A stretch of DNA of 64,000 nucleotides from Phymorhynchus buccinoides (taxonomy: Eukaryota; Mollusca; Gastropoda; Neogastropoda; Raphitomidae). Positions 32,585 to 43,732 of this stretch are shown piece by piece. Position 1 is the stretch's first letter, and each line of letters opens with the position of its first letter. A program made the translations under genes and the position numbers. The notes beneath the pieces were generated by a model. The model ran no database searches, was not told the DNA's origin, and was given only the letters and a program-made list of their open reading frames with translations. The stretch covers positions 35,973,405-36,037,404 of the forward strand of contig CM065695.1 of NCBI GenBank assembly GCA_017654935.2. The letters run 5' to 3'.

Positions 32585-32848
32585 GTTTGTCCCTGGAAAT
32601 AAATCTGTCCCTGTTTTTTAAGCTGTTTGTCCCTGGAAATAAATCTCTGTCCCTGGTTTTCAAGCTGTTTGTCCCTGGAAATAAATCTGTCCCTGTTTTT
32701 TAAGCTGTTTGTCCCTGGAAATAAATCTGTCCCTGTTTTTTAAGCTGTTTGTCCCTGGAAATAAATCTGTCCCTGGTTTTCAAGCTGTTTGTCCCTGGAA
32801 ATAAATCTCTGTCCCTGGTTTTTAAGCCGTTTGTCCCTGGAAACTGCA
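32585..32848. repeat. ~41-bp tandem repeat, seven units
   Basis: GTTTGTCCCTGGAAATAAAT followed by CT(CT)GTCCCTG and TTTTTTAAGCT, seven times. The GTCCCTGG word occurs twice per unit. Confidence 0.9.
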
Positions 32849-33282
32849 ACAGAGGTTAGGCAGTCCTGGTGTGAGTGTGTGTGTGCATGCGTGCGTGTGT
32901 AGGTGCATACGTGAGTGAGAGAGTGTATGTGTCTAGTGTCTATGTGCATGTGCCTGTGCCCAAAAACTCATTGAGTAGCCAGGTATATACAGGGTGTTGT
33001 TGCTTGTTCATGACTTTTGTTCATAAAATTGATAGAATGATCTCACGAATCTGATGATTTTTGAACAATGTGTTTTATTTCTGTTTTCCATGCCATAGAT
33101 TGATATTTTTTGTTGTTGACCGCAAAGATGCCAGGAATGTATAAAACCTGAAAATACTGAAACTGCTAGCATGGAATGAAATAGAAAAATAATAGCTCAT
33201 GGTGATATTGGTATACATCGTGATAGGACGAGCTGGTAGCTTGCACACAAGCATGCACACAAGCACGTACGCACGCACACGC

Positions 33283-33324
<42 letters not shown>

Positions 33325-33340
33325 TGAGATACTGTGAAAG
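32849..33340. other. Intergenic sequence with CA/GT runs
   Basis: GT-rich near 32872-32900, and an ACGCACAC run at 33240-33322. No gene seen. Confidence 0.55.
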
Positions 33341-33583
33341 AGCAACTTTTTAAAAAAATGTCCTTTTTGTGATGGTTTGGAAAACGAAACTCACTTTCTT
33401 TTGAAATGCCCCATGTATATCAGACTATGTGAAATATATAATTATATTAACAAACATTACAATTATAATGGTACCCATCCACTTAACTTTCTTTTTCAAA
33501 ATGAGAACAAAATATATATAATGAGAGACGTAGCAATGTTTGTTTATTATGCCTTTTGTCTAAGAGAAGAATCCATGTAATTT
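33341..33583 (+). pseudogene. Non-LTR retrotransposon ORF C-terminus, fragment
   Basis: An open frame encodes CPFCDGLENETHFLLKCPMY followed by IRLCEIYNYINKHYNYN and a stop after REESM. The CPxC...ExxxHFLLxCPxY pattern is the zinc-binding tail seen at the end of many LINE reverse-transcriptase polyproteins. Everything upstream is missing (CA tract and unrelated sequence). A hairpin-like 3' tail (ATAGGCCGGAGGCCTCGCAT near 33797) follows about 210 bp downstream. No defect is present in this short piece, so it may be a young truncation. Confidence 0.72.
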
Positions 33584-34356
33584 TGTTCAGTTATTCTGAG
33601 TTATTATCAAGGTATTTTCATTAGTTTTTCGTGTGTGCATAATATATCTTTGTCGTTTATTTATTTATATGCTTGCTGGTTTATTCATTTATTACTGAAA
33701 GTGTTTAGGGCTTTTTTAAGATTAGGCGCTATAAATTCTAATTATTATTATTAGTTTGAATTTTGTGCTGTTTATTGTACATGTCCCCATGTGGATAGGC
33801 CGGAGGCCTCGCATTAAAATCCAGTGTTACATTGTGTTCCAGTGTTCTCTCTCTCTCACACACATAAAGACATTTAAACACTCTTTCACCTTTAATTATT
33901 CAGTACAAGCTTAGCTTGAAGATGCAAGCATACTAAACAGATGCACATTTCCTCAATAGTGCTTTTGTGCCCAAACCTTCAATAAAAACAAGACACTGCA
34001 TTGACACGTTTCATTAGATTAAGTTTTCTTATATTTTAGTGACTGAAATATATATATATCTAAAATCACAAACATAATTGTTACTGAGGTGAGAAATTAC
34101 GTTTTTTATTATCTTTTGTTTTCGTAATTGAACATTTCATATAATATATGTTTGACGTTGTAAAGGTATATGCTTATGTGTGCGAGCGAGCGTGTGTGCG
34201 AGCGAGCGTGTGTGCGGGCGAGCGTGTGTGTGTGCGTGTGCGAGTCTCTGTGTGTGTGCACACATGCGTGTGCCCGCTTCAGTTTAGAACAACTTGTGAG
34301 TTCATATTTTTTGTTATGTTTTGAGTTTGCATTTATCACCCGAGAGCTGAATTGTG

Positions 34357-34402
<46 letters not shown>

Positions 34403-34756
34403 GCGCGCTTTGTACTGCAATTATTTTGTTTTCCTTCTCTTGCATCTGGATATCATTTGAAGCATTATTATTATTATTATTATTATTAAACACCTGTTGA
34501 TCTTTCTGTACATTCTATCATACTGTGTGTGTCAACGAAGATGTACATACCATAATCACAACACACCATGACGACCCATCAGATGTTAGATCACAATCAG
34601 GATGTATTTAATTTTGTATGAATGATTATATACCTACACAATGCTCAGGCATCAGAAATTGTCAAAGGATCTGCAAATTTCAGATGATTACGAATTTCCG
34701 GCAGAGGATTGGCTTCTACTACCCTCAGAGGTTTTGCCTTTTTATGGAGTGTTTTT
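33584..34756. other. Intergenic sequence with microsatellites
   Basis: Contains a GTGCGAGCGAGC run (34175-34262), a TC run of about 42 bp (34358-34400) and a TTA run (34467-34489). The LINE-like 3' tail lies near 33780-33830. No gene seen. Confidence 0.6.
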
Positions 34757-36560
34757 CTTTCTCTTCTTCTTCTTCTTCTTCTTCGTTCGTTCAGACAGTT
34801 TCCTGTCATATTAGCGTAGATGCGTCATGCTGCCGTTATGCGCCTAACTAAGAAATAGCTAGGCCCAGCATGTCCGACTTCGGCTGGAGAAGAAATCTTT
34901 TTGTAAGAATTTCTAGAAAAAAAAGGCAGGAGAATGGACCGGTAAAGCAGAAAGATAGCAGATGACAGAAAGCAAAGAGAAAAGGCAGAGTCAAAGAGAG
35001 TGACAGATTAGAGGAAGCTACGAGCACAGAAGTTCCAGAAGGTGGGGGAACTATTTGTACGAAAGACACCCCCCAGTATCCCCATGGGAGTTCTTTCTGT
35101 TCAATAACATTTTAAACTAAAATTCTTAATCCATGCATAACTCTTTTTTGGTCATATTGGGAACTGATTTGAGTGTTTTCCATCAACAGACTGGTGCCTT
35201 CATGGCTCTTGTACTAACTTTTTCAGAGGATTGGACTTCAGACTATTCTGATGCCTGTAGGTTGGTCTTGGCTATACAGTGGATCCTCCCTATTTAGAAC
35301 TTTAAAAAGAGAGAGAAAATGGAGTTTTACGTCCTCTTGGTCTGGATCAGACACATGGGACATTTGTAAATACAAATATGGTGGGAACAATACTGGAGGC
35401 AATGCCCGGAGGCAGTACGAAACCAGTACAGTCCCGATTTTTTATGAATGCAGATAGCTGTAGCGGTGACCACGCCTCGGTTAAACCTCATCAGCTATGG
35501 CACCGCCACAAGTTGCGAGAACTTTAAAAAGAAGCCAAGAAAGGTCTTTATAGGGTCAGGACCCCTGACGGATGAGTTTTTTGGTTGCAAGAAACACGTC
35601 GAGATCACCAGAATGACAGCCTTTTCAAGGATCGGAACCCTCACTTTGCTCTGGTTTCCTAGAAATCAAACAGTCAAAACGGCGATTCCTCCTTGGCGGA
35701 GTTGCCGGATAGAGAAGCCATTTTGGATGGGGTGAGTGGAGGCCATTCATTGTGGTTGAAGCTTTTTCTTTTTTGTAGTGCATTAAAAAAAAACTTGAGC
35801 TATTTCCTTTGTTGTGAGCGAAACTCCTTTTGGTAAACTGTATAAAAAGGCTTGTATTGTGGAAATTTCGTAAAAATGATTTGGTCTAACTCAGGCGGAT
35901 GTTAGAAATAATTTGACTTCCAGCGTCTCCGCCAAGGAGGAATCGCCGATTTGGCTGTTTGATTTCTATAGGAAACCAGAGCAAAGTGAGTGTTGTGATC
36001 TCTGTAAAGGGTGTGTTCCTGGTGATCTCGACGTGTTTCTTGCAAAAGCTTATCCGTCAGGGTGCCCCTTTAATAGGGCGGAGTCTTGATAGGAAGGTGG
36101 ACACTCGATCAGTAGTCTGGGGGAAAATATCGGTGAACATTTTGGGGGTCACACTCGGAGGGAGTCTTAATAGGGAAGGTATTAGTAGGTGTCGAGGTTT
36201 CACTGTATTGGATTGCCTAGTTGATTGGATGATTGACTGTTAATTGGAATTATCCGTGGGGATACTGGGGGGTCTTTTGTACAAATAGTTCCCCCACCTT
36301 CTGGAAGTTCTGTGCTTGTAACTTCCTCCAATTCTGTCACTCTGACTCTGCCTTTTCCCTTTGCTTTCATCTGCTATCTTTCTATCTCACTGGTCCATTC
36401 TCCTGCCTTTTTTTCTATAAATTATTACAAAGATTTCTTCAGTCGAAGTCAGACATGCTGGGCCTAACTATTTCTTAGTTAGGCGCATAACGGCAGCATG
36501 ACGCATCTACGCTCATATGACAGGAAACTGAGCGAACGAAGAAGAAGAAGAAGAAGAAAA
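34757..36560. mobile_element. Inverted-repeat (foldback) composite, about 1.8 kb
   Basis: The left arm 34757-35090 (from the TTC run, through GATGCGTCATGCTGCCGTTA and AGAAGTTCCAGAAGGTGGGG, to CAGTATCCCCA) recurs as its reverse complement at 36246-36560, with small indels. A third, solo copy of the arm is at 40510-40740. Between the arms sits a separate mariner-like element (35273-36211) that is itself largely palindromic. The arms hold no ORF. Confidence 0.85.
35273..36211. mobile_element. Mariner-like MITE with internal palindrome
   Basis: Ends TATACAGTGGATCCTCCC and reverse-complement ATACAGTGAAACCTCGACAC. Inside, 35490-35720 and 35905-36090 are inverted copies (for example CTCCTTGGCGGAG against CTCCGCCAAGGAG, and ACGTCGAGATCACCAG against CTGGTGATCTCGACGT). 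A dispersed block at 35310-35450 recurs at 46425-46560 (CAATGCCCGGAGGCAGT). Confidence 0.78.
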
Positions 36561-36626
36561 AGAAGGATGATTGACTGTAAATTGGAATTGCTCAAATGGT
36601 GTGCTTCCTCGGCTTGATAAAACAGT

Positions 36627-36981
36627 TAAGGGCCTGCCACACGTCCCTGCTATAAAATCGTACGACTGTACGATACGATTCGATCATGTGATCTCGAAGC
36701 GCAAACAGACATGTTTACTCTACTCTTTTCGAGTAGTATAATCTACTCAAATTGGATGTTTACTGCTCTTCAAAATTGAAAATAATGCTCTAATTACTCA
36801 TTTTCAGTGAATATTATTTGATGGTTTAATGAAGAGGACTACTCATTTCAGCTATCCAGACTACTCAAAATTGTGTAGGGGGTAAACAGGTCTGCGCAAA
36901 TCACACTTTTGTTCTTGGAGACCACGTGATCGAATCGTATCGTACAGTCGTGCGATTTTAGTGGACGTGTGGCTGGCCCTT
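36627..36981. mobile_element. Palindromic MITE with a second MITE inserted
   Basis: Ends AAGGGCCTGCCACACGTCC and reverse-complement AAGGGCCAGCCACACGTCC. Next to them are AATCGTACGACTGTACGATA and its complement. Its uninterrupted relative is 48911-49063. Here the loop is split by a segment starting AGACATGTTTACTC and ending GGGTAAACAGGTCT, itself an inverted-repeat element of about 185 bp (36708-36893). Confidence 0.85.
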
Positions 36982-37089
36982 TACTGTGCTGAGATCGTGT
37001 GTCGTTGTCTTTGAAAGAAACTGGTGCAGTTTATTTTAAAAAAGAAGAACGTGGGTAAGATTGTGCAGAAAGCGGAGCTGTTTTCTTGT

Positions 37090-38540
37090 AAAGATGTTGG
37101 ATCTGAATGCAATCATCCTATCCATAGGTTTTCAGTTTGAAGAGAATTCATATTCAGATGTTGCAATCATCTTATCCATAGGTTTTCAGTTTGAAGAGAA
37201 TTCATATTCAGATCTTGGTAAAGATTTGATGTTGGATCTGAATGCAATCATCCTTATCCATAGGTTTTCAGTTTGAAGAGAATTCATATTCAGATGTTGC
37301 AATCATCTTATCCACAGGTTTTCAGTTTGAAGAGAATTCATATTCAGATGTTGCAATCATCTTATCCATAGGTTTTCAGTTTGAAGAGAATTCATATTCA
37401 GATGTTGCAATCATCTTATCCATAGGTTTTCAGTTTGAAGAGAATTCATATTCAGATGTTGCAATCATCTTATCCATAGGTTTTCAGTTTGAAGAGAATT
37501 CATATTCAGATGTTGCAATCATCTTATCCATAGGTTTTCAGTTTGAAGAGAATTCATATTCAGATGTTGCAATCATCTTATCCATAGGTTTTCAGTTTGA
37601 AGAGAATTCATATTCAGATGTTGCAATCATCTTATCCATAGGTTTTCAGTTTGAAGAGAATTCATATTCAGATGTTGCAATCATCTTATCCATAGGTTTT
37701 CAGTTTGAAGAGAATTCATATTCAGATGTTGCAATCATCTTATCCACAGGTTTTCAGTTTGAAGAGAATTCATATTCAGATGTTGCAATCATCTTATCCA
37801 TAGGTTTTCAGTTTGAAGAGAATTCATATTCAGATGTTGCAATCATCTTATCCATAGGTTTTCAGTTTGAAGAGAATTCATATTCAGATGTTGCAATCAT
37901 CTTATCCATAGGTTTTCAGTTTGAAGAGAATTCATATTCAGATGTTGCAATCATCTTATCCATAGGTTTTCAGTTTGAAGAGAATTCATATTCAGATGTT
38001 GCAATCATCTTATCCATAGGTTTTCAGTTTGAAGAGAATTCATATTCAGATGTTGCAATCATCTTATCCACAGGTTTTCAGTTTGAAGAGAATTCATATT
38101 CAGATGTTGCAATCATCTTATCCATAGGTTTTCAGTTTGAAGAGAATTCATATTCAGATGTTGCAATCATCTTATCCATAGGTTTTCAGTTTGAAGAGAA
38201 TTCATATTCAGATGTTGCAATCATCTTATCCATAGGTTTTCAGTTTGAAGAGAATTCATATTCAGATGTTGCAATCATCTTATCCATAGGTTTTCAGTTT
38301 GAAGAGAATTCATATTCAGATGTTGCAATCATCTTATCCATAGGTTTTCAGTTTGAAGAGAATTCATATTCAGATGTTGCAATCATCTTATCCATAGGTT
38401 TTCAGTTTGAAGAGAATTCATATTCAGATGTTGCAATCATCTTATCCATAGGTTTTCAGTTTGAAGAGAATTCATATTCAGATGTTGCAATCATCTTATC
38501 CATAGGTTTTCAGTTTGAAGAGAATTCATATTGTGTTTTC
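37090..38540. repeat. 54-bp satellite, about 26 units
   Basis: Units read GATGTTGCAATCATCTTATC, CATAGGTTTTCAGTTTGAAG, AGAATTCATATTCA. The period is 18 codons, so one frame stays open for 467 codons (GFQFEENSYSDVAIILS repeats). Three units carry CACAGG in place of CATAGG, at intervals of about 432 and 324 bp, suggesting block amplification. The first units contain an insertion (TTGGTAAAGATTTGATGTTG near 37217). Degraded units continue to about 38815. I treat it as satellite, not a gene. Confidence 0.95.
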
Positions 38541-39621
38541 CCCAGTGCAATCAAGCAAGGAAATAAGATTTCAAAAAAATTTGAAGAGAATTCATATTCA
38601 GATGTTGCAATCATCTTATCCATATTTTGTTTACTTTATCCATAGTAGAGAGAGTCATATTCAGATGTTGCAATGGTTTTGACCAATATTTTCAGATTGA
38701 AGAGAATTCATATTCAGATGTAGAAGAATTGTTCATTACTTTTCAGTTTAAAAAAAATTGTCATTATCTCATCTTATCCACAGGTTTTCAGTTTGAAGAG
38801 AATTCATATTCTCTTTCATATTGTATTCTTGGCCTCCGACTTCTGGCTAATATCAACCAATGATAGAAGCCGTTTGAACCTCCGCAAAGAGTAATGTAGC
38901 TCTAGGCAGTTTCAGGAAACAATGCAAAGTAAAAAATAACAAATAACTTTGACCCGGTGTTTTAATGATCTTAACCAACTAGGTATATGTCATTTACTGA
39001 ATCAGGAATTATTTGATGTTTTTTTCTTCTTTCAAAAACAATGTTGTTATATAAAATATTTATTTTGCAATCATATAGTCATATGGTTTAGTTTTTATTT
39101 AACTATGTTTTGACAACAAGCATTAATTAAGATCTTAGGTTTTTGTATTATGTGTCACTAAGTAAATGTAACACTTTTTTTTTTAAAACATCACAACAAA
39201 ACCGAAGTGGTAGTATATATTAAGTAGTGTGTGTGTGTGTGTGTGTGTGTGTGTTTCTCATAAAGTTAAACAAGAGATCAATACCCCCCCATCCCCCCGC
39301 CTCCTCCTTATTCTTAGCTTTGGTGCTATGTGTACAATATCTGATTTTTGAATCGACTTTTCTGAGCATTCCTTTGTTTTAAGCTAGTGCAATGAATAAT
39401 CAATCACAGTCGAAAACTAATGACAGGTGACATTAACTTTTGTTCTGAACCTTCTATTCACTCTCACATCTGCTTTATCTTCAGTGAATGTTCTGGGGAG
39501 AAAAACCTGTATTATTATTGATGTGATAGTGAGATAGATTTCCTTTTAAGGTATTGATTTTTTAAATTTATATATGTGTTGGGGAATGCCTCTTGCTCAT
39601 CAACTTTTTAATGTTTATTTT
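38541..39621. other. Satellite edge and AT-rich intergenic sequence
   Basis: 38541-38815 holds decayed 54-bp units. A GT run lies at 39228-39254. No gene seen. Confidence 0.6.
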
Positions 39622-39888
39622 GCATGGGTGCAACTTTTCCTGGTACACAAAGATTTCCTGTTTTTGAATTTTACCAGAAAAGGAATGTCCTTTTTTTTTT
39701 AATTTGTCAAACAAGATCTTTGTGTGTCTAGTGTGTTTTTCAAACACTTTAAAATAAGTATAAATTGTGGAAAAAAAGCAAACTAAAATACCTTCATAAA
39801 TCCTTTTTTTCTTCAACTGCAGTGGGACATTACCCGTAGACCCTGGCCTTTCTTCTTTCTTTTTTTCATTTTGTGTAGTTGCACCCAT
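39622..39888. mobile_element. MITE, ATGGGTGCAAC family, copy 2
   Basis: From GCATGGGTGCAACTTTTCCT to GTAGTTGCACCCATGG; full-length match to 17935-18195, with more length changes in T runs. Confidence 0.82.
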
Positions 39889-40286
39889 GGCTTTGTCTAG
39901 TTTGTTTAATATTAGCTTTTTGTGTGTGTATGTGTTTCATATATTTATTACTGCTCTTGAATGTAATGCATTTTTCTTCAGTAAAATCGTGAGTATGATT
40001 GGAAAACTGGAATACTATTTTGTTGGAATGAATATTGCTATATTGGAATGTCCATGTAAATTTGAATTCTATCTCACGTACTGGAATTCATTCTGATGTT
40101 AATTTTGACCCAACAGAGAGACAAATTGTAAATAATGTTTAAATGGTGAAATTAAGCTACACAAAAGGACTGGTCTATCTGTAGAAAGCAGATCTGCTTT
40201 TCGTTTAAAAAACCACACCATTTTGAATTATACTTGTTGATTGTAATTACCTTGTCATCAATCAATAAAACATTATTTTGAATGTT

Positions 40287-40323
<37 letters not shown>

Positions 40324-40509
40324 GTGCGTGCGTGCGTGTGTGTGTGTGTGTGTGCGTGCGCGTGTGTGTGTGTGGTTGTGTGTGTGTGTATATCAGAAAG
40401 GTGTGTCTTTTTCTTCTTCTTCTGCGCTCCCAGCCCGCCACATGGCCGTAATGGGTGAGGTATGTATGTGTCCAGCTTACAGCATTCAATTAAATGGTCT
40501 CCCCGCTGC
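39889..40509. other. Intergenic sequence with GT/GC microsatellite
   Basis: A GT run with GC interruptions at 40287-40392, then a TTC run and GCGCTCCCAGCCCGCCACAT near 40424. No gene seen. Confidence 0.6.
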
Positions 40510-40740
40510 ATTCAGCTAAACACATTCCGATTTGGGAGGAGCTCAAAAGGAGAGAATCATTTGGAAGATTTGTTTTTTTGGGGGAAGAAAAGGCAAGATA
40601 TTGGGCCAATAAAATAAAGGCAGAAAAAACACAGTAGATGACAGTACGGAAAGGAAAAGGTAGAGTCAAAGAGAAGGAAGTTGCAAGCACAGAACTTCCA
40701 GAAGGTAAGGAAACTATTTGTATTGAAATATACCCAGGGC
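40510..40740. repeat. Solo arm of the foldback composite
   Basis: Matches the left arm of 34757-36560 (AGTAGATGACAG, AGAGTCAAAGAGA, CACAGAACTTCCAGAAGGT). Shows that the arm moves or spreads independently. Confidence 0.72.
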
Positions 40741-40794
40741 TGAATCTTTTTTTCTTAAGTAAAGTATGAACCAAACTGATAGCTAAGCTTCCCA

Positions 40795-40935
40795 AGTCAT
40801 TGGCTCTAGTGCTGCGGCCAAAGGGATTTGGTGGCCTTTGGGTACCTTCCCAAACGCCAGCTGTGTCCTCAAATCCCTTAGGCCAAGAGAGTGAGGATGT
40901 ACCTTGGGCAAGGCTTCTCCACTGTAAACAAACTC
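40795..40935 (-). repeat. Dispersed repeat family B, copy 2
   Basis: Reverse complement of 2803-2960 (GGCCGCAGCACTAGAGCC, AGTGGAGAAGCCTTGC on the - strand). Confidence 0.75.
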
Positions 40936-41729
40936 TAGCCCAGCCCGCCGGTGTTCCATAAAATATTTAACCCATGAAATAAATACTCTTTTCCTCATTC
41001 AAATTGTTTGCTGTTTGGGACAGATTCGCCCCTAAATACATTCAGAGGCGTCTTGTGGCATGGCATGCAGGAAGAACAGAAGATTCATCATTAAATATTG
41101 ATGTCAGGGATATTTTTCTAATATTTATTATTATTTATTTTTGTTAAAGACAGGGGTTTTGTTTGCACTGGTGGTGATTTATATTGTCCGCCATTTTGAA
41201 AAATACGAAACTAAGTGGCATGGCTTTGTACATCAATTTCTCGGCAAAGATGTAGATTTACACCCTCCCGCTCTATTTCTTGGTTCTTTCCGTGTAGATT
41301 CAGCACTTAAATCTCAATATTTTAAATAATAGTTGACTTATTTCTCACATGAAATAAGAATGGTTCTAGTGCGCTTTTGCAGTGTACTTATTTCACGGTA
41401 GGTACTTATTTCTGATGACACCGGAATTGGCCACTGCAACTAGGGTTATCAACGCCCTTGACGGCAAGAGTTAAGCCCTTGTTGATCAGTATCCAAAAGG
41501 GCATTCACTCTTGCAAAGGGCAGCCATTAAGTGGCCTCAAACAGGGTTTTTGGCGAGAGTTAATCTCTTGTTTGGTCAGTACTCAACCATCTTCCCCCAC
41601 CCACCAAGGGCATTAACTCTTGCAAAAGGTGTTCTTTGCAGTGGCCAATAGCAGCTGCCCCCCTCTTATCTTATCTGCTATCTGGCAGTCATTGTCGGAA
41701 ACGGCAAGACAGGCATACACACAAATCTC
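40936..41729. other. Intergenic sequence with short direct repeats
   Basis: Near 41450-41640, (A)AGGGCATT(C/A)ACTCTTGCAAA and GAGTTAA words recur. CTGCTATCTGGCAGTCATTG near 41679 is shared, inverted, with 2745-2768 and partly with 17919. No gene seen. Confidence 0.5.
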
Positions 41730-43125
41730 AAGCAGTAGGCCCCAGTCAGCTACCATGAAATCTTACCAGCTACCAACTACCAGGTATCTTTCTTACAATA
41801 GAAATCTTCCAGTCACAAAGACACATTGATCTTTGGCGATACCCTTTTTTTCTTCTTCTTCTATATTCTGAGCCAGCTACCCGGAAATCTTACCAGCTAC
41901 CAGCTACCAGCTATCTTTCTTACAATAGAAATCTTCCAGTCACAAAGACACACTGATCTTTGGCGATGCCTTTTTTATTCTTCTTCTTCTATATTCTGAG
42001 CCAGCTACCAAGAAATCTTACCAGCTACCAGCTACCAGCTATCTTTCTTACAATAGAAATCTTCCAGTCACAAAGACACACTGATCTTTGGCGATGCCTT
42101 TTTCTTCTTCTTCTTCTATATTCTGAGCCAGCTACCAAGAAATCTTACCAGCAACCAGCTACCAGCTATCTTTCTTACAATAGAAATCTTCCAGTCACAA
42201 AGACACACTGATCTTTGGCGATGCCTTTTTCTTCTTCTTCTTCTATATTCTCAGTCAGCTACCAAGAAATCTTACCAGCAACCAGCTACCAGCTATCTTT
42301 CTTACAATAGAAATCTTCCAGTCACAAAGAGACACTGATCTTTGGCGATACCCTTTTTTTCTTCTTCTTCTTCTTCTTCTTCTTCTTCTTCTTCTTCTTC
42401 TTCTTCTTCTTCTTCTTCTTCTTCTTCTTCTTTCTTCTTCTTCTTCTTCTTCTATATTCTCAGTCAGCTACCAAGAAATCTTACCAGCAACCAGCTACCA
42501 GCTATCTTTCTTACAATAGAAATCTTCCAGTCACAAAGAGACACTGATCTTTGGCGATACCCTTTTCTTCTTCTTCTTCTTCTTCTTCTTCTTCTTCTTC
42601 TTCTTCTTCTTCTTCTTCTTCTTCTTCTTCTTCTTCTTCTTCTTCTTCTATATTCTCAGTCAGCTACCAGGAAATCGTACCAGCTACCAGCTACCAGGTA
42701 AGTATATTTCTTACAATAGAAATCTTCCAGTCACAAAGACACACTGATCTTTGGCGATGCCCTTTTTTTTTCTTCTTCTTCTTCTTCTTCTTCTTCTTCT
42801 TCTTCTTCTTCTTCTTCTTCTTCTTCTTCTTCTTCTTCTTCTTCTTCTTCTTCTATATTCTCAGTCAGCTACCAGGAAATCGTACCAGCTACCAGCTACC
42901 AGGTAAGTATATTTCTTACAATAGAAATCTTCCAGTCACAAAGACACACTGATCTTTGGCGATGCCCTTTTTTTTCTTTTTTTCTTCTTCTTCTTCTTCT
43001 TCTTCTTCTTCTTCTTCTTCTTCTTCTTCTTCTTCTTCTTCTTCTTCTTCTTCTTCTTCTTCTATATTCTCAGCCATCTACCCGGAAATCTTACCAGCTA
43101 CCAGGTATCTTTCTTACAACAGAGT
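41730..43125. repeat. About nine units with expanding TTC tracts
   Basis: Each unit has a constant part (CTATCTTTCTTACAATAGAA, ATCTTCCAGTCACAAAGACA, CACTGATCTTTGGCGATGCC) followed by a (TTC)n tract and TATATTCTGAGCCAGCTACC. The tract is only about 4-5 triplets in the first four units and about 25-30 triplets in the later four (42357-42448, 42566-42649, 42770-42853, 42977-43063). GAA/TTC tracts of this size can form triplex DNA. The ORFs of Ser or Phe runs are artefacts. Confidence 0.95.
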
Positions 43126-43165
43126 CTATTGTATAAGAAAGATACGATCATGTCATAATACTCAC

Positions 43166-43298
43166 CTTCCCTGAAGACTTGATGCCTTTGAGCAGAGCGA
43201 GGAAGATGAAGAGGACGACCACACACTGCATGGCAGCCAGGTACCACACAACACGGCCTGGCTCGTAGAACCCACCAGACACTTGCAGGACGTTGTGC
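43166..43298 (-). CDS. SLC6-type transporter, single exon (EL2 end-TM4)
   Basis: On the - strand a 133-bp block lies between an acceptor (ATTGTTTCAG at 43308-43299) and a donor (GGGAAG|GTGAG). It encodes HNVLQVSGGFYEPGRVVWYL followed by AAMQCVVVLFIFLALLKGIK and SSGK. The order VLQ.S.G....G.V.W.LA........F....KG(I/V)KSSGK is the end of extracellular loop 2, transmembrane helix 4 and the KGxKxxGK turn before TM5 in sodium/chloride-dependent SLC6 transporters. It enters in phase 2 and leaves in phase 0. No neighbouring SLC6 exon was found by eye. On its downstream side there is only the TTC repeat array, and upstream a LINE fragment. It may be one exon of a gene with very long introns, or an orphaned copy. 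The substrate cannot be told. Confidence 0.72.
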
Positions 43299-43339
43299 CT
43301 GAAACAATTGTTCTTCTTCTGGGGGGGGGGGGGGGGGGG

Positions 43340-43732
43340 GGGGACTTAGACAGGGTGGTCTGGTGGAGGTGTTTATGGAGGGCTGTTTTGAATGCATCCA
43401 GTGACTGATTGGAGGCAACTTGCTCGGGGAGACTGTTCCACTGAGGGATGCGGGGAAAGAAGGTGGATTTTCTGTACTAAGTTCTATGGCTGGAGATGTC
43501 ATATGATGCTGAGTGGGATTGACGGAGACTTTTCTTCTGCAGAGAGTTTGTAGGAAGGTGCTTAGAGTTGATAGTGAGACCTGTATAAAATTTGTGGAAA
43601 CTAGTGAGGAGAGGCCATTTTAAGTTCTTGATGAGGTCTGCTGATCTTGTAGACTGATGGTAGTCTCGGGCCACCCATCTTGCAGCTCGGCTTTGAACTT
43701 TTTCAATGGCGTCAATGCTCCCCCAATTTGAA
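43340..43732 (-). pseudogene. Non-LTR retrotransposon reverse transcriptase C-terminus
   Basis: On the - strand: IDAIEKVQSRAARWVARDYH, LIKNLKWPLLTSFHKFYTGL, then after an in-frame stop YRKSTFFPRIPQWNSLPEQV and DAFKTALHKHLHQ. The IExVQxRAARWVxxDY, LxWPxL and SFFPRxxxxWNSLP words are typical of the end of CR1/jockey-type LINE ORF2. One in-frame stop (TAG near 43480) breaks it. The poly-G run at 43321-43342 marks its 3' border, 23 bp from the SLC6 acceptor. Confidence 0.85.

Noticed and set aside
37242..38645. 467-codon ORF of 18-residue repeats
   Set aside because: Product of the 54-bp satellite; frame begins and ends within repeat edges, no signal or family match.
42342..43174. Poly-Ser and poly-Phe proteins
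   Set aside because: TTC/CTT microsatellite translations.
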